Notes: generated by a model from the sequence alone, not told the origin. A stretch of 15,399 nucleotides of DNA from an uncultured Planctomycetaceae bacterium (GCA_903823545.1 CAIJTL010000568.1:1-15399); one strand, 5' to 3'. Positions 1 to 8,509 are shown, numbered from the stretch's first letter. Numbers and translations: made by a program.

Positions 1-2
1 CT

Positions 3-458
3 CTCGTCGATCTCTCGTATCGATTTCTCCCTGCCATGTTGGAACGCGGACATGGCGGCATCATTAACGTCTCGTCTGTCGCAGCGTTTCAACCGGTCGC
101 TTACATGCCGGTTTACGCAGCAAGCAAAGCGTTCGTACTGCACTTCAGCGAAGCACTCTGGGCAGAGAGTCGCGATCGGGGTGTCACAGTGACCGCTCTT
201 TGTCCTGGAACAACGCAAACCGACTTCTTTGATGTGGCGAACGTCCCTGGTTGGCTGAAGAAGCATCGATCTTCCACTGTGGAGCAAGTTGTCCGCGCGG
301 CATTGAAGGGACTCGAACGACGTCGACAAGTTGTCGTTCCTGGTTGGCGAAACCGCATGATGGCGTTCCTGGTTCGTATTGCTCGTCGAAAGATGGTGGT
401 GCTTCAGTCGATGAAATTCTTCCGCCCGAGGAAGAAGGACGATTCATCATCTTCTTGA
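3..458 (+). CDS. Short-chain dehydrogenase/reductase (SDR), C-terminal part, truncated at window start
   Basis: NAD(P)-dependent oxidoreductase of the classical SDR family; its substrate cannot be read from the sequence. The reading frame is open from base 3 with no stop upstream, so the gene begins before the window and its Rossmann TGxxxGxG motif is not visible. The first visible residues read [11 protein letters not shown] before the Met at base 36, matching the helix before the SDR active site. The active site is present: NVSS with the catalytic Ser (about residue 25 of the visible part) and YAASK, the YxxxK motif, 13 residues later. The [10 protein letters not shown] segment matches the usual post-catalytic PG motif. 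The tail is Arg/Lys-rich and ends in four serines. An MDR oxidoreductase follows on the same strand after 85 bp, so the two may be cotranscribed, but nothing proves a shared pathway. The family call is firm and the substrate unknown. Confidence 0.9.
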   Translation, partial: LVDLSYRFLPAMLERGHGGIINVSSVAAFQPVAYMPVYAASKAFVLHFSEALWAESRDRGVTVTALCPGTTQTDFFDVANVPGWLKKHRSSTVEQVVRAALKGLERRRQVVVPGWRNRMMAFLVRIARRKMVVLQSMKFFRPRKKDDSSSS

Positions 459-543
459 GGAACTTGCGGATGCATGTTCCCTGACCGTCAATTCGCGACT
501 TGCCACAACTCATAACGCGTCCGGTCTTGGCATTAATTCAGAA

Positions 544-1566
544 ATGAGCCTGCTGATGAAGTCTGTGCAATTTGATCAATTCGGCGAACCGGCCGAGGTG
601 CTTCGTGTGCGTGATGTTGATGTGCCGCAGCCGAAGTCTGGCGAGTTACTCGTGCGGATGTTGTTGAGCCCCGTGAACCCGTCTGACTTGATGACCATTC
701 GAGGCGTTTACGGCAAGCAGCCGGCATTGCCATGCACTCCAGGTTATGAGGGCGTGGGTGTTGTCGAAGCGAGTGGTGGTGGCCTGCTCGGCAAATTGCT
801 CGTTGGCAAGCGAGTGGCATTGCTCAATGGAATCAATGGCAACTGGCAAGAGCGGACGACGGTCCTCGCGAAGCAAGCTGTGCCGCTGCCGAAGGGACTG
901 GCTGCCGAACAAGGAGCGACGTTCTTTGTGAACCCGACAACCGCATTCGCAATGACTCGCCGAGTATTGGCTGTTCCGACGGGAGATTGGTTACTGCAAA
1001 CAGCCGCCGCTTCGGAACTCGGCAAGATGGTTGTGCGACTTGGTCGGCGCTTTGGATTCAAGACGTTGAACATCGTACGTCGTGCAGAACAGGCTGACGC
1101 GTTGAAAAAGCTTGGTGCGGATGCAGTCATCGTCTTCGATGCGACAAAGCAATCTGCTGACGATCTGCAACGCGAAGTGAAAAACGCGGTCGGCTCACAT
1201 GGAGTGCGATATGCGATTGACCCCGTGGGTGGTGCCACGGGCTCCGCTGTCGTTAAGTCGCTCGCTCCAGGCGGTCGAATGTTGGTTTACGGCACGCTGT
1301 CGCCAGAACCATTGACCTTTTCTCCACGCGATCTAATGACTCCAGGGGCCTCGGTGTCCGGTTTCTGGTTGGCTCGCTGGCTTCCACAATTGAGTTTGCT
1401 CGCGAAGCTGAAGTTGATTCGGACTGTCTCCGGTTTGATTCAAGATGGAACGCTGACTTCCGACATCGGTGAAGTGTTCTCCATCGACCGAGTCACTGAT
1501 GCCGTTCGCGCTGCGGAAACTTCCGGGCGAACAGGGAAGATTCTGTTGCGCATGGCCGACGCTTAA
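544..1566 (+). CDS. Zinc-independent MDR oxidoreductase (quinone / 2-enoyl-CoA reductase-like)
   Basis: 340-residue medium-chain dehydrogenase/reductase, the usual length for this superfamily. The N-terminal GroES-like half has NPSD (about 45-48) and PGYEGVGVV (about 66-74). The cofactor half has NPTTA (about 130-134) and a nucleotide-binding stretch around residues 153-180 (AAASELGKMVVRLGRRFG, then LNIVRR), which suggests NADPH use. The cysteine and histidine ligands of zinc alcohol dehydrogenases are absent, so it should be a zinc-free enoyl-thioester or quinone reductase type, closest by eye to MECR/ETR proteins. A second in-frame ATG at base 556 (MKSVQFDQFG) resembles typical family N-termini and may be the true start; neither start has a good Shine-Dalgarno. 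It follows the SDR gene on the same strand. The exact substrate is not determinable. Confidence 0.88.
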   Translation: MSLLMKSVQFDQFGEPAEVLRVRDVDVPQPKSGELLVRMLLSPVNPSDLMTIRGVYGKQPALPCTPGYEGVGVVEASGGGLLGKLLVGKRVALLNGINGNWQERTTVLAKQAVPLPKGLAAEQGATFFVNPTTAFAMTRRVLAVPTGDWLLQTAAASELGKMVVRLGRRFGFKTLNIVRRAEQADALKKLGADAVIVFDATKQSADDLQREVKNAVGSHGVRYAIDPVGGATGSAVVKSLAPGGRMLVYGTLSPEPLTFSPRDLMTPGASVSGFWLARWLPQLSLLAKLKLIRTVSGLIQDGTLTSDIGEVFSIDRVTDAVRAAETSGRTGKILLRMADA

Positions 1567-1610
1567 AACCAGCAAGATGCTTAAGCGAGTGTTTGCCACT
1601 GAGCCGCTCA

Positions 1611-1631
1611 CTTGCGCGTCGTGCGAGCAAG
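1611..1631. terminator. Weak hairpin between convergent genes
   Basis: An imperfect inverted repeat (CTTGC...GCAAG with an inner CG/CG pair and one mismatch) lies between the convergent MDR and rhomboid genes and is followed on the plus strand by a short TTTT at about 1639-1642. It could terminate the MDR transcript. The stem is short and the T tract is displaced, so this is a tentative call. Confidence 0.25.
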
Positions 1632-1646
1632 AGGTCAGTTTTAGGA

Positions 1647-2879
1647 CTACAGCGTCCGGCCTTCGACCGCGCTGCCGTCTTGATCGGGATTGATTTCCGG
1701 CGACTTTCGCTTACGACCACGCCGTCCTGTCGGCGAGGGTTCGTCGGATTGGCTAGGCTGAAGTGACTCCCATTCTCCTTCTGCCGGCAGCATGTCTATT
1801 AACGGCGACGACGATTGAGCCTTTGCGTTCGGTGCCACGGCAATCAAACGTTTTGACCACGCATCCGCTTCGCTCAGGAAAGTCTTCTGCAATTCCTGCA
1901 TCGCTTCGGCTTGTTTGTCAGCGGGAATCAGTCGCCAAATCGCGCGAGCGAGGTTTTCCAACTCATTGCTGGAGCGATTGAAATCCAAGCCAGTGATGGC
2001 GAATTTCCATGCTGCGACGAGATCTAGCTGGGTCGCACGTTCGCTCGCGAGTCTCACCCAAATACTGGGCAAAGTCGGATCGCGGCGAACAGCCTCTTGA
2101 AAGAACGGGACGCCCGCACTCAAACCATTCTCTTGCGCGGCTTGACGACCTTTAAAGGCGTGGTAACGACCGATCCAAATTGGATGCATGACGCCAAAGA
2201 CCGCAACAGGGACCAAGAGGTGACCACCGAGCCACATAAGCCAGCCAAATCGAGCACGCGCCGCGCGAGCATTCAACCAACCGTAAATGACACCCGCAAA
2301 GTGGGCGAGGTTGGCGATGTTCAATACGTTGGCCGCTGTCAGGACGACGCAGACGATCAAACACGTCCAGAGATTGCGAACGACTCCGTCATGAACTCGG
2401 TATGCAACCGCTGAGTCATACCGGCGTTCAACCAGACACCAACCAAACATCGCGCAGACAACTCCCGAAAGTCCGATCGGAATGTGCTGCATAAAATATT
2501 CAGGCAACATCGGGATCAATGCCGCGAAAAACCAAAAGCTCAAATAGGCCGTCTTTCGCAATCGCCGCTCCATGAGTGGGCCGAGAAACCAGAGCGAACT
2601 TGCGTTGAAGAAGAGATGCAAGATCCCCCCATGATGAAACGAACTGGCTGGAATCCTTAGCCACCGCCACCACGGACCGCTCCACAAATCAAAGGGGCCG
2701 TGAACGTCCTCACCGCCGACGAAGCTGAGATCAACAACTCGCCCCAATGTGCCGAGAGACATCACATCTTTGTTGCGGGTTTGCTGATATTCGGCAGCAA
2801 AGAACAATGCGACGGAAACCGCGATCAAAATGAACGTGATCGGAGCCTTCCGGAAATCGCGAACTAACGCGGCAAACAT
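1647..2879 (-). CDS. Rhomboid-family intramembrane serine protease with C-terminal extension
   Basis: 410-residue polytopic membrane protein. Visible rhomboid signatures are an H-x3-N pair (His88, Asn92, in HGGILHLFFN), the catalytic GLSG with Ser138, and the catalytic His193 in LAHFAG. The His/Asn spacing matches that of GlpG (H150/N154). All catalytic elements are intact, so it is likely an active protease cleaving transmembrane substrates. Hydrophobic segments run from about residue 13 to 235. About 165 residues follow the membrane domain: 245-345 looks helical and TPR-like (VPFFQEAVRRDPTLPSIWVRLA), and a polar tail about 370-410 holds a basic GRRGRKRK cluster. The extension may recruit substrates or partners. 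The gene lies 108 bp downstream of the prenyltransferase-fold gene on the same strand, so cotranscription is possible. No Shine-Dalgarno is seen. Confidence 0.88.
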   Translation of the reverse strand: MFAALVRDFRKAPITFILIAVSVALFFAAEYQQTRNKDVMSLGTLGRVVDLSFVGGEDVHGPFDLWSGPWWRWLRIPASSFHHGGILHLFFNASSLWFLGPLMERRLRKTAYLSFWFFAALIPMLPEYFMQHIPIGLSGVVCAMFGWCLVERRYDSAVAYRVHDGVVRNLWTCLIVCVVLTAANVLNIANLAHFAGVIYGWLNARAARARFGWLMWLGGHLLVPVAVFGVMHPIWIGRYHAFKGRQAAQENGLSAGVPFFQEAVRRDPTLPSIWVRLASERATQLDLVAAWKFAITGLDFNRSSNELENLARAIWRLIPADKQAEAMQELQKTFLSEADAWSKRLIAVAPNAKAQSSSPLIDMLPAEGEWESLQPSQSDEPSPTGRRGRKRKSPEINPDQDGSAVEGRTL

Positions 2880-2948
2880 GCAAATTCAACTTTCGGTGGG
2901 CGCTGGTAAACGGACAACGTAGTCGAATCATTCTGTGGCTCGACTTGT

Positions 2949-2967
2949 CCGGTCACGGTGCGACCGG
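2949..2967. other. Perfect 6-bp inverted repeat between two minus-strand genes
   Basis: CCGGTC, a 7-base spacer and GACCGG lie in the 108-bp gap between the prenyltransferase-fold gene and the rhomboid gene. On the minus strand no U tract follows, so it is not a standard intrinsic terminator. It may be an attenuator, an mRNA-stabilising hairpin, or chance in a GC-rich spot. Confidence 0.3.
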
Positions 2968-2987
2968 TCTACATTGTGTTGTTTGCC

Positions 2988-3932
2988 TTACGATGACCTG
3001 GACCACAACAGGCCCAGTATTCCTAAACCATAAAACGTGTATTCGACATCCGCTTGTTCGTCCCAGCTTGCTCCTCGAAAACCGCCGGTCGGGAATTCGA
3101 TCTGTTGTGTGATGAACGCTTCGAGGTTCGCAACGTTGAGTAGATCGAGCAACCCAAAACCCTGTGCGACGAGTAATCCAGTAAATGTCGAGAGGCCATC
3201 AGAAAACGGAATACGTGAATTGGCTTGAAAGCCCCCTTCCGAACCGCGCACTGATTTGAGGAAGTCACGCAAGTCGGCGGTGAGTTGCTCATCTGCAAAG
3301 CCCAAACGTTGGAGCAACACGGCTCCGGCAGCGGTCGGATTTGTGCCGCTCGTTTTCATCGGAGCAATCTCGACAAACCCGCCGTCATCGCGTTGACGAT
3401 CCAGGACGAACTGACCGAGTTTGTTTGGCTTGACCACTTTCTTACCAAGCAATTCATAAGTCATCGCAACCAGAAACGATTGATAAGTGCTGCCGATCGC
3501 ACCTTCTGATGATTTTGCATAACCGCCGTCGGATGTTCGCACGCTTTCAAGCTTCTGCCCGATTTGGTCCGCCCAATCAGAAGGTTCCTTCTCAAACGGA
3601 TCAGGACCTCCGAACGCCTGTGTGACCAATGCGGTGTAAAGCCAACTAATGAGGTCAACGACGTGGAGCTTGCGCCAATCAAAGGTCTGAATAAACTGAC
3701 CAACGCGTGCCGCCTCATCAGACGACATCCCACCAAGGACGCCTAGTCCGCGAACGGCAAAGCTCGTGTAATAAAGGTCGCTGTCTCCTTCACGCCCCAA
3801 GAATCCGCCATCTTTTTGCTGACGCGAAAAGATGAACTGCCGATGTCGCTCGCGCCGCTCCGGATCAAGCCGAGCAAGTCCAGCGGCAATCCGATTGCCA
3901 ATTTGAAGAAGGTAAGGTTCGGAGTCGGGCAT
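2988..3932 (-). CDS. Prenyltransferase/squalene-cyclase-fold repeat protein, apparently lacking zinc ligands
   Basis: 314 residues with five repeats carrying a GG[FY] turn (about residues 42-44, 136-138, 184-186, 233-235 and 283-285). Each sits before a helix pair with an aromatic/small pattern, as in the alpha-alpha barrel of protein prenyltransferase beta subunits and terpene cyclases. In my manual alignment to Rab geranylgeranyltransferase beta, the zinc Asp is kept (Asp245), but the Cys position is Leu247 and the His position is Tyr298 (in DVEYTFYG). Squalene-cyclase DxDD is also absent. It is therefore probably not a zinc-dependent prenyltransferase and may be a binding or scaffold protein. 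No signal peptide is evident, so it is probably cytoplasmic. It is the upstream gene of a possible pair with the rhomboid protease. The fold is fairly sure and the function unknown. Confidence 0.85.
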   Translation of the reverse strand: MPDSEPYLLQIGNRIAAGLARLDPERRERHRQFIFSRQQKDGGFLGREGDSDLYYTSFAVRGLGVLGGMSSDEAARVGQFIQTFDWRKLHVVDLISWLYTALVTQAFGGPDPFEKEPSDWADQIGQKLESVRTSDGGYAKSSEGAIGSTYQSFLVAMTYELLGKKVVKPNKLGQFVLDRQRDDGGFVEIAPMKTSGTNPTAAGAVLLQRLGFADEQLTADLRDFLKSVRGSEGGFQANSRIPFSDGLSTFTGLLVAQGFGLLDLLNVANLEAFITQQIEFPTGGFRGASWDEQADVEYTFYGLGILGLLWSRSS

Positions 3933-4224
3933 AGATGAATGGTCAACAAGGCGGGAGGTCCGTTAGAACTGTGGAGAACCCGCAGACACGACGTTTAATT
4001 TAAAGGAACAGTTATCGCCGGAAAGTTGTACGCCGCACGATGCGTTGTGACCATCGTCAACGTGTGCTGCGAACAAGAACTCACTCGTCCTAATCAGTCT
4101 CACCACTCTCTGCAGATAGCTGGGCGACTGGAGGCCGTGATACAACAGATTCCGCACAGTCTCACAAGTTCATTGCAAGCTTTTGGCACGAACTCCTCAG
4201 CCCAACGTCACACACAGTACTTGT
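3933..4224. other. Intergenic region between divergent genes
   Basis: This 292-bp stretch separates the minus-strand prenyltransferase-fold gene from the plus-strand TPR gene and should hold both promoters. I see an AT-rich near-palindrome TTTAATTTAAA at about 3993-4003, but no convincing paired -35/-10 boxes and no RNA gene. Short open frames here lack coding character. Confidence 0.4.
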
Positions 4225-5277
4225 ATGAACGAAGAATTGCTAAAGACCGGTTCTTCATCAAGACGTCGCCCGAAAGCACGAATTGCCCTTTCGGTGCTCT
4301 TGGGGCTTCTGCTGATCGGAATTTTGTGGCACATCGGCGGTGCAAGACATTTCTCTGAAACAGACAAGTCCGCCAATAAACTAACGTTGGCAAAAAAGCA
4401 TTTGAGTGAAGGGCAACTCGATTTAGCTGAGCAGTCTCTACTGGCTCATTTACAACGGCATCCGCAATCGAATGAGGCACTCGAAGAATTGCGTTGGTTG
4501 TATTTCAACCAGTTCCGAACTCGCGATATTGAGGTCGTTTTAGAAAATCATCTTGCTCAATTTCCTGATGATTTTGGCGTGGCCATTGAACTGTTGAATT
4601 GTGAATTTCGTAAACAGCTTCCGCGCGAAGGAATGGGCTATCTACTTGAGATGAACCAGAAGCATCCGGGTCAACCGACAGTGCAATTGGCCTTGGGATT
4701 TTGCCACTGGCAGATCGGTGAAGTCGGTGCTGCTCGTGAGTTGTTTGACAAGGCTCTCGCACAACGCCCTGACCATCGCGAGACTCGCTACACCATCGCT
4801 GATTTTTTTTTGGATAATGGCGAGACCGAAGCGGCCGCTGAATTGTTGAACGGCATCGCCGACGTAACGAAGAATTTTCCCAGCCGAGCAGAACAACCAG
4901 TTAACGATCGCGAATGGTTCCTTCGTAGCCTCATCGCTGAACGGCAGGGGAGCATTGATGTGGCCTATCAATCCATCGAGCAGGCAATTGCACTGAGACC
5001 TGGCGAATTGCCTTACCTTCATCGCGAAGGGCTACTGCTTCAAAGACTCAAGCGACAAAATGAGGCGTCTATAAAATTACAACGCGCAAATGTGTTGGAG
5101 GGATTTCAAACCGAACTGAGCGAAATTGTGCTTCGTGGCCAACATACCGAACCAACCCCTGAAATCTGTGAGCGAATCGCCAAATTGTTGCACGAGTTCT
5201 CTCGCGAGATTCCTTCTCACACCTGGCATCTGCTGGGCCTGCGATTGGCTTCGACACTACCAGAGCGGAGACAGTGA
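4225..5277 (+). CDS. Membrane-anchored tetratricopeptide-repeat protein, partner of the CRTAC1 gene
   Basis: 350 residues from the ATG at 4225. A TTG 42 bp upstream is in frame but would add an unlikely leader before the basic segment, so the ATG is preferred. A basic stretch (RRRPKAR) precedes one hydrophobic segment at about residues 19-37, giving an inner-membrane or signal anchor with the rest outside the cytoplasm. TPR-like helix pairs follow. The clearest begins PTVQLALGFCHWQIGEVGAA and continues to a Pro-Asp-His end, with others near residues 53-90 and 240-290 (IDVAYQSIEQAIALRPGELP). TPRs bind proteins, so it probably scaffolds or presents the next gene product. Its stop overlaps the next start by one base (TGATG), implying translational coupling. 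TPR/CRTAC1 pairs recur in planctomycetes, but their role is not established. Confidence 0.85.
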   Translation: MNEELLKTGSSSRRRPKARIALSVLLGLLLIGILWHIGGARHFSETDKSANKLTLAKKHLSEGQLDLAEQSLLAHLQRHPQSNEALEELRWLYFNQFRTRDIEVVLENHLAQFPDDFGVAIELLNCEFRKQLPREGMGYLLEMNQKHPGQPTVQLALGFCHWQIGEVGAARELFDKALAQRPDHRETRYTIADFFLDNGETEAAAELLNGIADVTKNFPSRAEQPVNDREWFLRSLIAERQGSIDVAYQSIEQAIALRPGELPYLHREGLLLQRLKRQNEASIKLQRANVLEGFQTELSEIVLRGQHTEPTPEICERIAKLLHEFSREIPSHTWHLLGLRLASTLPERRQ

Positions 5278-7043
5278 TGCGAAATAATCTCCGAATTCCG
5301 TTGTTATGCGGATGTGTTGCTTGTGTCTTGGTGGCTATAGCGTGGTGGCGCATTCAACCAACTTTTGTTGATGAAATGGCCTCACCACGATCACCAGTTC
5401 GTTCGCTACCAAGAGTCGACGCTCAAACAACATCAGATTCACGAATTCGGTTTACTTCGGTCGCAAAAGTCGCTGGAGTTGATTTCACATATTATGGCGG
5501 TCCCAGCCCACAACACTTCATGACTGAGCAAAACGGTGGAGGTGTTGCATTATTCGACTTCGATCAAGATGGCTGGCTCGACATCTTTTTCACCAATGGT
5601 TCGCACTTTGATCGACCAGCGGAAGAGGTCGGGCTAACCGCCTCACAACGGTTGTTTCGTAATGTGACTGGCGCCAATGACGGCACACTGCTGTTTGAAG
5701 ATGTCACGGAGACAGCCGGACTGACTTCTTACGGATTCGGCATGGGTTGCGCAGCGGGCGATTATGACAACGATGGGTTTGCCGACCTCTTTGTCTGCGA
5801 ATACGGTCGGCAGCGACTTTGGCATAACCGAGGAGATGGCTCATTTGACGATGTGGCAGAACTGGCTGACGTGACCGATTCGTTATGGGCTGCGAGCGCC
5901 GCATTTGGGGATCTCGATGGCGATGGCAACCTCGATCTCTATGTCGCGAACTACGTCGAGTGGTCTCCTGATGAACCAGCTTGCTACACGCAACATCAAA
6001 CTCCGGTTCATATCTCATGCGGTCCGCTGGGTCGGAAAGGGCAACCAGATCGACTGTATCACAATATTGGTGATGGGCACTTCAAAGACATCGGAGAATC
6101 TGCAGGTATCGCACTCCCAAACGGCAAAGGACTTGACGTCGTACTGGCAGACTTCGACGGAGACCGGCGGTTAGATATCTACGTAGCCAATGACACTGTT
6201 GAAAACTTTCTGTTCTTGAATCGCGGTGCCATGAAGTTTGAGGAGGTCGGCGTATCGCGAGGAGTGGCGGTTAGCGATGAAGGGACGGCGATGTCGGGAA
6301 TGGGCATTGCTTGTGCTGATTACAATGGCGACGGGCACCTGGATTTATACGTCACCAATTTCGAAAACGAAGTAAATTCGTTTTTTGAAAATCTCGGCAG
6401 CGCCACCTTTCGCCCTGTTAATTCTCAATTGGGATTGAATCCAATTTCGCGCCCCATGCTTGGCTTCGGGGCAGTGCTTGCCGACTTCGATCTCGATCAC
6501 TTTCCTGACCTTTTTGTTGCTAACGGACATGTCTGGGATCTGCGACCGCTGGCGATGGGGCATTACTACGAAATGCCAGCACAGGTACTGCGAAACGATC
6601 GTGGACGACGATTCCTCGACGTAACAAAGAATGCAGGGGGCTATTTTCAACAGAAGTGGTTAGGACGCGCAGTTGCCACTGGAGATCTCGACAACGACGG
6701 AGATACCGATGTCGTTGTCACACAACTCGGCAAAGCTCATTCGATACTTCGTAATGACAGCCAGATCACGAATCATGGCGTTCGATTGAGGCTCATTGGA
6801 ACAACGTCTTCGCGTGACGCGCTGGGAGCACGGGTAGAATATCAGACAACGGAGTGTACTTGGACGCTCTTGGTTCCATCTGGCGGAGGATATCAAGCCA
6901 GCAGCGACCAACGATTGCTGCTGGCGGTCGGAAACGACAATATTGAAAACCTGCGCGTCGTGTGGCCGAACGGCAATAATACGGAGTCTTATCAAGGGGT
7001 GAGTCGGAGCACAGAAATCACCTTGATTGAAGGCCAGCAATAA
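5277..7043 (+). CDS. CRTAC1-family protein: FG-GAP/VCBS repeats with C-terminal ASPIC/UnbV domain
   Basis: 588 residues from the ATG at 5277; an in-frame GTG lies one codon earlier. A hydrophobic N-terminal segment (about 8-24) acts as signal peptide or anchor. It contains several Cys, but no good lipobox, since the hydrophobic stretch before the Cys is too short. Seven calcium-binding-type DxDxDG loops appear at about residues 94, 162, 212, 292, 348, 403 and 470 (for example DLDGDGNLDLYVANY). They are consistent with a seven-bladed beta-propeller. Some loops are degenerate (DFDGDRR, DFDLDHF). The C-terminus (about 517-585) fits the ASPIC/UnbV domain, with PSGGGYQASSDQRLLLAVG then VVWPNG. It is an extracytoplasmic, probably calcium-binding protein for adhesion or carbohydrate contact. 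It is coupled to the TPR gene upstream. The end lies 20 bp from the convergent DUF1559 gene. Confidence 0.92.
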   Translation: MRNNLRIPLLCGCVACVLVAIAWWRIQPTFVDEMASPRSPVRSLPRVDAQTTSDSRIRFTSVAKVAGVDFTYYGGPSPQHFMTEQNGGGVALFDFDQDGWLDIFFTNGSHFDRPAEEVGLTASQRLFRNVTGANDGTLLFEDVTETAGLTSYGFGMGCAAGDYDNDGFADLFVCEYGRQRLWHNRGDGSFDDVAELADVTDSLWAASAAFGDLDGDGNLDLYVANYVEWSPDEPACYTQHQTPVHISCGPLGRKGQPDRLYHNIGDGHFKDIGESAGIALPNGKGLDVVLADFDGDRRLDIYVANDTVENFLFLNRGAMKFEEVGVSRGVAVSDEGTAMSGMGIACADYNGDGHLDLYVTNFENEVNSFFENLGSATFRPVNSQLGLNPISRPMLGFGAVLADFDLDHFPDLFVANGHVWDLRPLAMGHYYEMPAQVLRNDRGRRFLDVTKNAGGYFQQKWLGRAVATGDLDNDGDTDVVVTQLGKAHSILRNDSQITNHGVRLRLIGTTSSRDALGARVEYQTTECTWTLLVPSGGGYQASSDQRLLLAVGNDNIENLRVVWPNGNNTESYQGVSRSTEITLIEGQQ

Positions 7044-7063
7044 TCGCCGACCGAATTACAAGC

Positions 7064-8008
7064 TTAAAACTCCCCGATCACTTCTCTTGTGTAAGGCGTC
7101 CCCAACGCTTGCCAAATTGTCCCATTAATATTGCTGTTGATGAACTTTACGCTTCCGTCTAGGAAACTCACATGCACTCCACCAGTATGGTGGCTTCTCG
7201 CGTTGCTTGCGTTGTAGGCGGGGTATTGGGAAATGGCACTGTTCGGAGTTGAGAGTGGACCAACCGAAAAAGTCGTACTACCAAACCACGGTTCGGCCCA
7301 TCCTCTTCCAATGTCTAGGTTATTCCACGTATTCACAGCATTGATGCCTTGAGCAAATTCCGAGAAAGCCATAGTCGTACTAGTGCCGTCCTTGATAAAT
7401 GCCAGCCTTAGGATCGGATCACCTGCCGCTCCAGATTGTTCCGTGATCCCCCAACGTGCAGCGAACACACCATTGATTCTGTCGTTCCCGTGCCGCCCAC
7501 ACCATCCCCATCCGTGATGTGAGCCAGCTCCAGGGTAGTTATGTGGTTGTACGGGTTGACCATTAGAGGCAGTGCGAGGTGCGACTCGAAGGTTACTCGG
7601 ACAAATGTAGCCGGGGATCGGAGTATTGACTGCCGCAGCATTTGAGGCATGATTCCAAGACACTGCAAAGTTCATTTTCTTATACAGCGTCGCTTGATCC
7701 AAATAAGGGAGAAGCATCGTGTGTACGGTGTGTCCATTCACTGACGGAGAGTCATCCGCCGTACAACAACAGTCTTGCCCTCTGAGGTGAAATGCACCTC
7801 GCGGAAGCGTATCCTGAAAGTTCGACATGTAGTTGTGCAGCGCCAACCCAATCTGCTTGAGGTTATTACGACACTGACTTCGACGAGCAGCTTCTCTCGC
7901 TTGCTGAACCGCCGGTAACAATAGAGCAATCAAAATCGCGATGATCGCGATAACAACCAAGAGTTCGATTAACGTAAACGCTTTATGCTTTGTGAGTCTC
8001 TGTGTCAT
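7064..8008 (-). CDS. DUF1559 protein with type IV prepilin-like N-terminus
   Basis: 314-residue DUF1559 (SBP_bac_10-like) protein, a family greatly expanded in planctomycetes. The N-terminus is a class III prepilin leader: basic MTQRLTKHK, cleavage expected after Ala10, then [16 protein letters not shown] with Glu at +5 and a hydrophobic helix to about residue 32. This suggests prepilin-peptidase processing and assembly into a pseudopilus or envelope location. The family's H-X9-DG motif near the C-terminus is present (His274 to Asp284-Gly285, within [12 protein letters not shown]). Several Cys occur near residues 79-81. The upstream sequence has a purine-rich AAGGGTGGAA next to the ATG, a weak ribosome site. 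It is the downstream gene of a pair with the lipoprotein (87-bp gap). The molecular function of the family is unknown. Confidence 0.95.
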   Translation of the reverse strand: MTQRLTKHKAFTLIELLVVIAIIAILIALLLPAVQQAREAARRSQCRNNLKQIGLALHNYMSNFQDTLPRGAFHLRGQDCCCTADDSPSVNGHTVHTMLLPYLDQATLYKKMNFAVSWNHASNAAAVNTPIPGYICPSNLRVAPRTASNGQPVQPHNYPGAGSHHGWGWCGRHGNDRINGVFAARWGITEQSGAAGDPILRLAFIKDGTSTTMAFSEFAQGINAVNTWNNLDIGRGWAEPWFGSTTFSVGPLSTPNSAISQYPAYNASNARSHHTGGVHVSFLDGSVKFINSNINGTIWQALGTPYTREVIGEF

Positions 8009-8095
8009 GCTTCCACCCTTTCATCCGATTAAACCATAGTAACGATAATAGGAGCGACGAAAGATCAACGGACCATCTCACTAACATCACAGCGA

Positions 8096-8497
8096 TTACT
8101 TCGCCGGAGGCAAATCAAAATCAAATACCTTCTTATCAGCAGCCACCTTTGCTCTCAGTGAGCTCGTTGCACCATATGACGCCAAGGGACTTGGCGGAGG
8201 AACTGCCCCCTTGGTGGCATCCATCGCCTCTGTGCTCTCAAGCATGACGACATATTCTGAGGGATAGACTTTCTCAAATGCGTAAGTACCGTCCGGTTTT
8301 AGTTCCGTAATCAACGTGCCAAATTCCCCCGGGAGCTTCACATCGCTCGACCGAAAGATGATTCTTGCTTTGGCAACCGGTTGACCAGCCTGTGTGATTT
8401 TTCCAGACACGGCTGTTGGTGTCCCATAAGAGTTGCCACAACCACTGGCGCTCAAAGCCGACAGGATGAAGAGCACGCCAAAGAGTTGCCTAAGCAT
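8096..8497 (-). CDS. Small lipoprotein with carboxypeptidase-regulatory-like fold, DUF1559 partner
   Basis: 133 residues from the ATG at 8497. A longer frame reaches 8626, but the ATG chosen is preceded by GGAG at 8 bases and directly starts a signal peptide. The leader (MLRQLFGVLFILSALSASGC) ends in a plausible lipobox with Cys20. The mature part opens with VSGKITQAGQPVAKARIIF, the usual opening of bacterial transthyretin/carboxypeptidase-regulatory-like domains. A Pro-rich PPPSPL lies near residue 100, and the end FDFDLPP is typical. It is likely a beta-sandwich attached to the envelope. Such lipoproteins commonly sit beside DUF1559 genes in planctomycetes, suggesting a shared envelope role. 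No enzymatic residues are evident. It is transcribed first in the pair, so its promoter should lie in 8498-8768. Confidence 0.85.
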   Translation of the reverse strand: MLRQLFGVLFILSALSASGCGNSYGTPTAVSGKITQAGQPVAKARIIFRSSDVKLPGEFGTLITELKPDGTYAFEKVYPSEYVVMLESTEAMDATKGAVPPPSPLASYGATSSLRAKVAADKKVFDFDLPPAK

Positions 8498-8505
8498 GAG
8501 GTCGT

Positions 8506-8509
8506 CTCC
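8506..8509 (-). promoter_or_regulatory. Shine-Dalgarno of the lipoprotein gene
   Basis: On the minus strand GGAG lies 8 bases before the ATG at 8497. It supports this start over the in-frame upstream starts, which would put the lipoprotein signal peptide internally. Confidence 0.55.

Noticed and set aside
744..1238. 164-codon minus-strand open frame inside the MDR gene
   Set aside because: Low-complexity Ser/Thr/Ala/Arg composition typical of a shadow frame; the opposite strand is a clear MDR.
4183..4224. Upstream TTG start for the TPR protein
   Set aside because: It would add 14 residues without signal-peptide character; the ATG at 4225 directly precedes the basic-hydrophobic leader.
5307..5327. 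Lipobox in the CRTAC1 protein (Cys13)
   Set aside because: The hydrophobic stretch before the Cys is only about four residues and the -2 residue is Cys, so a signal anchor is more likely.
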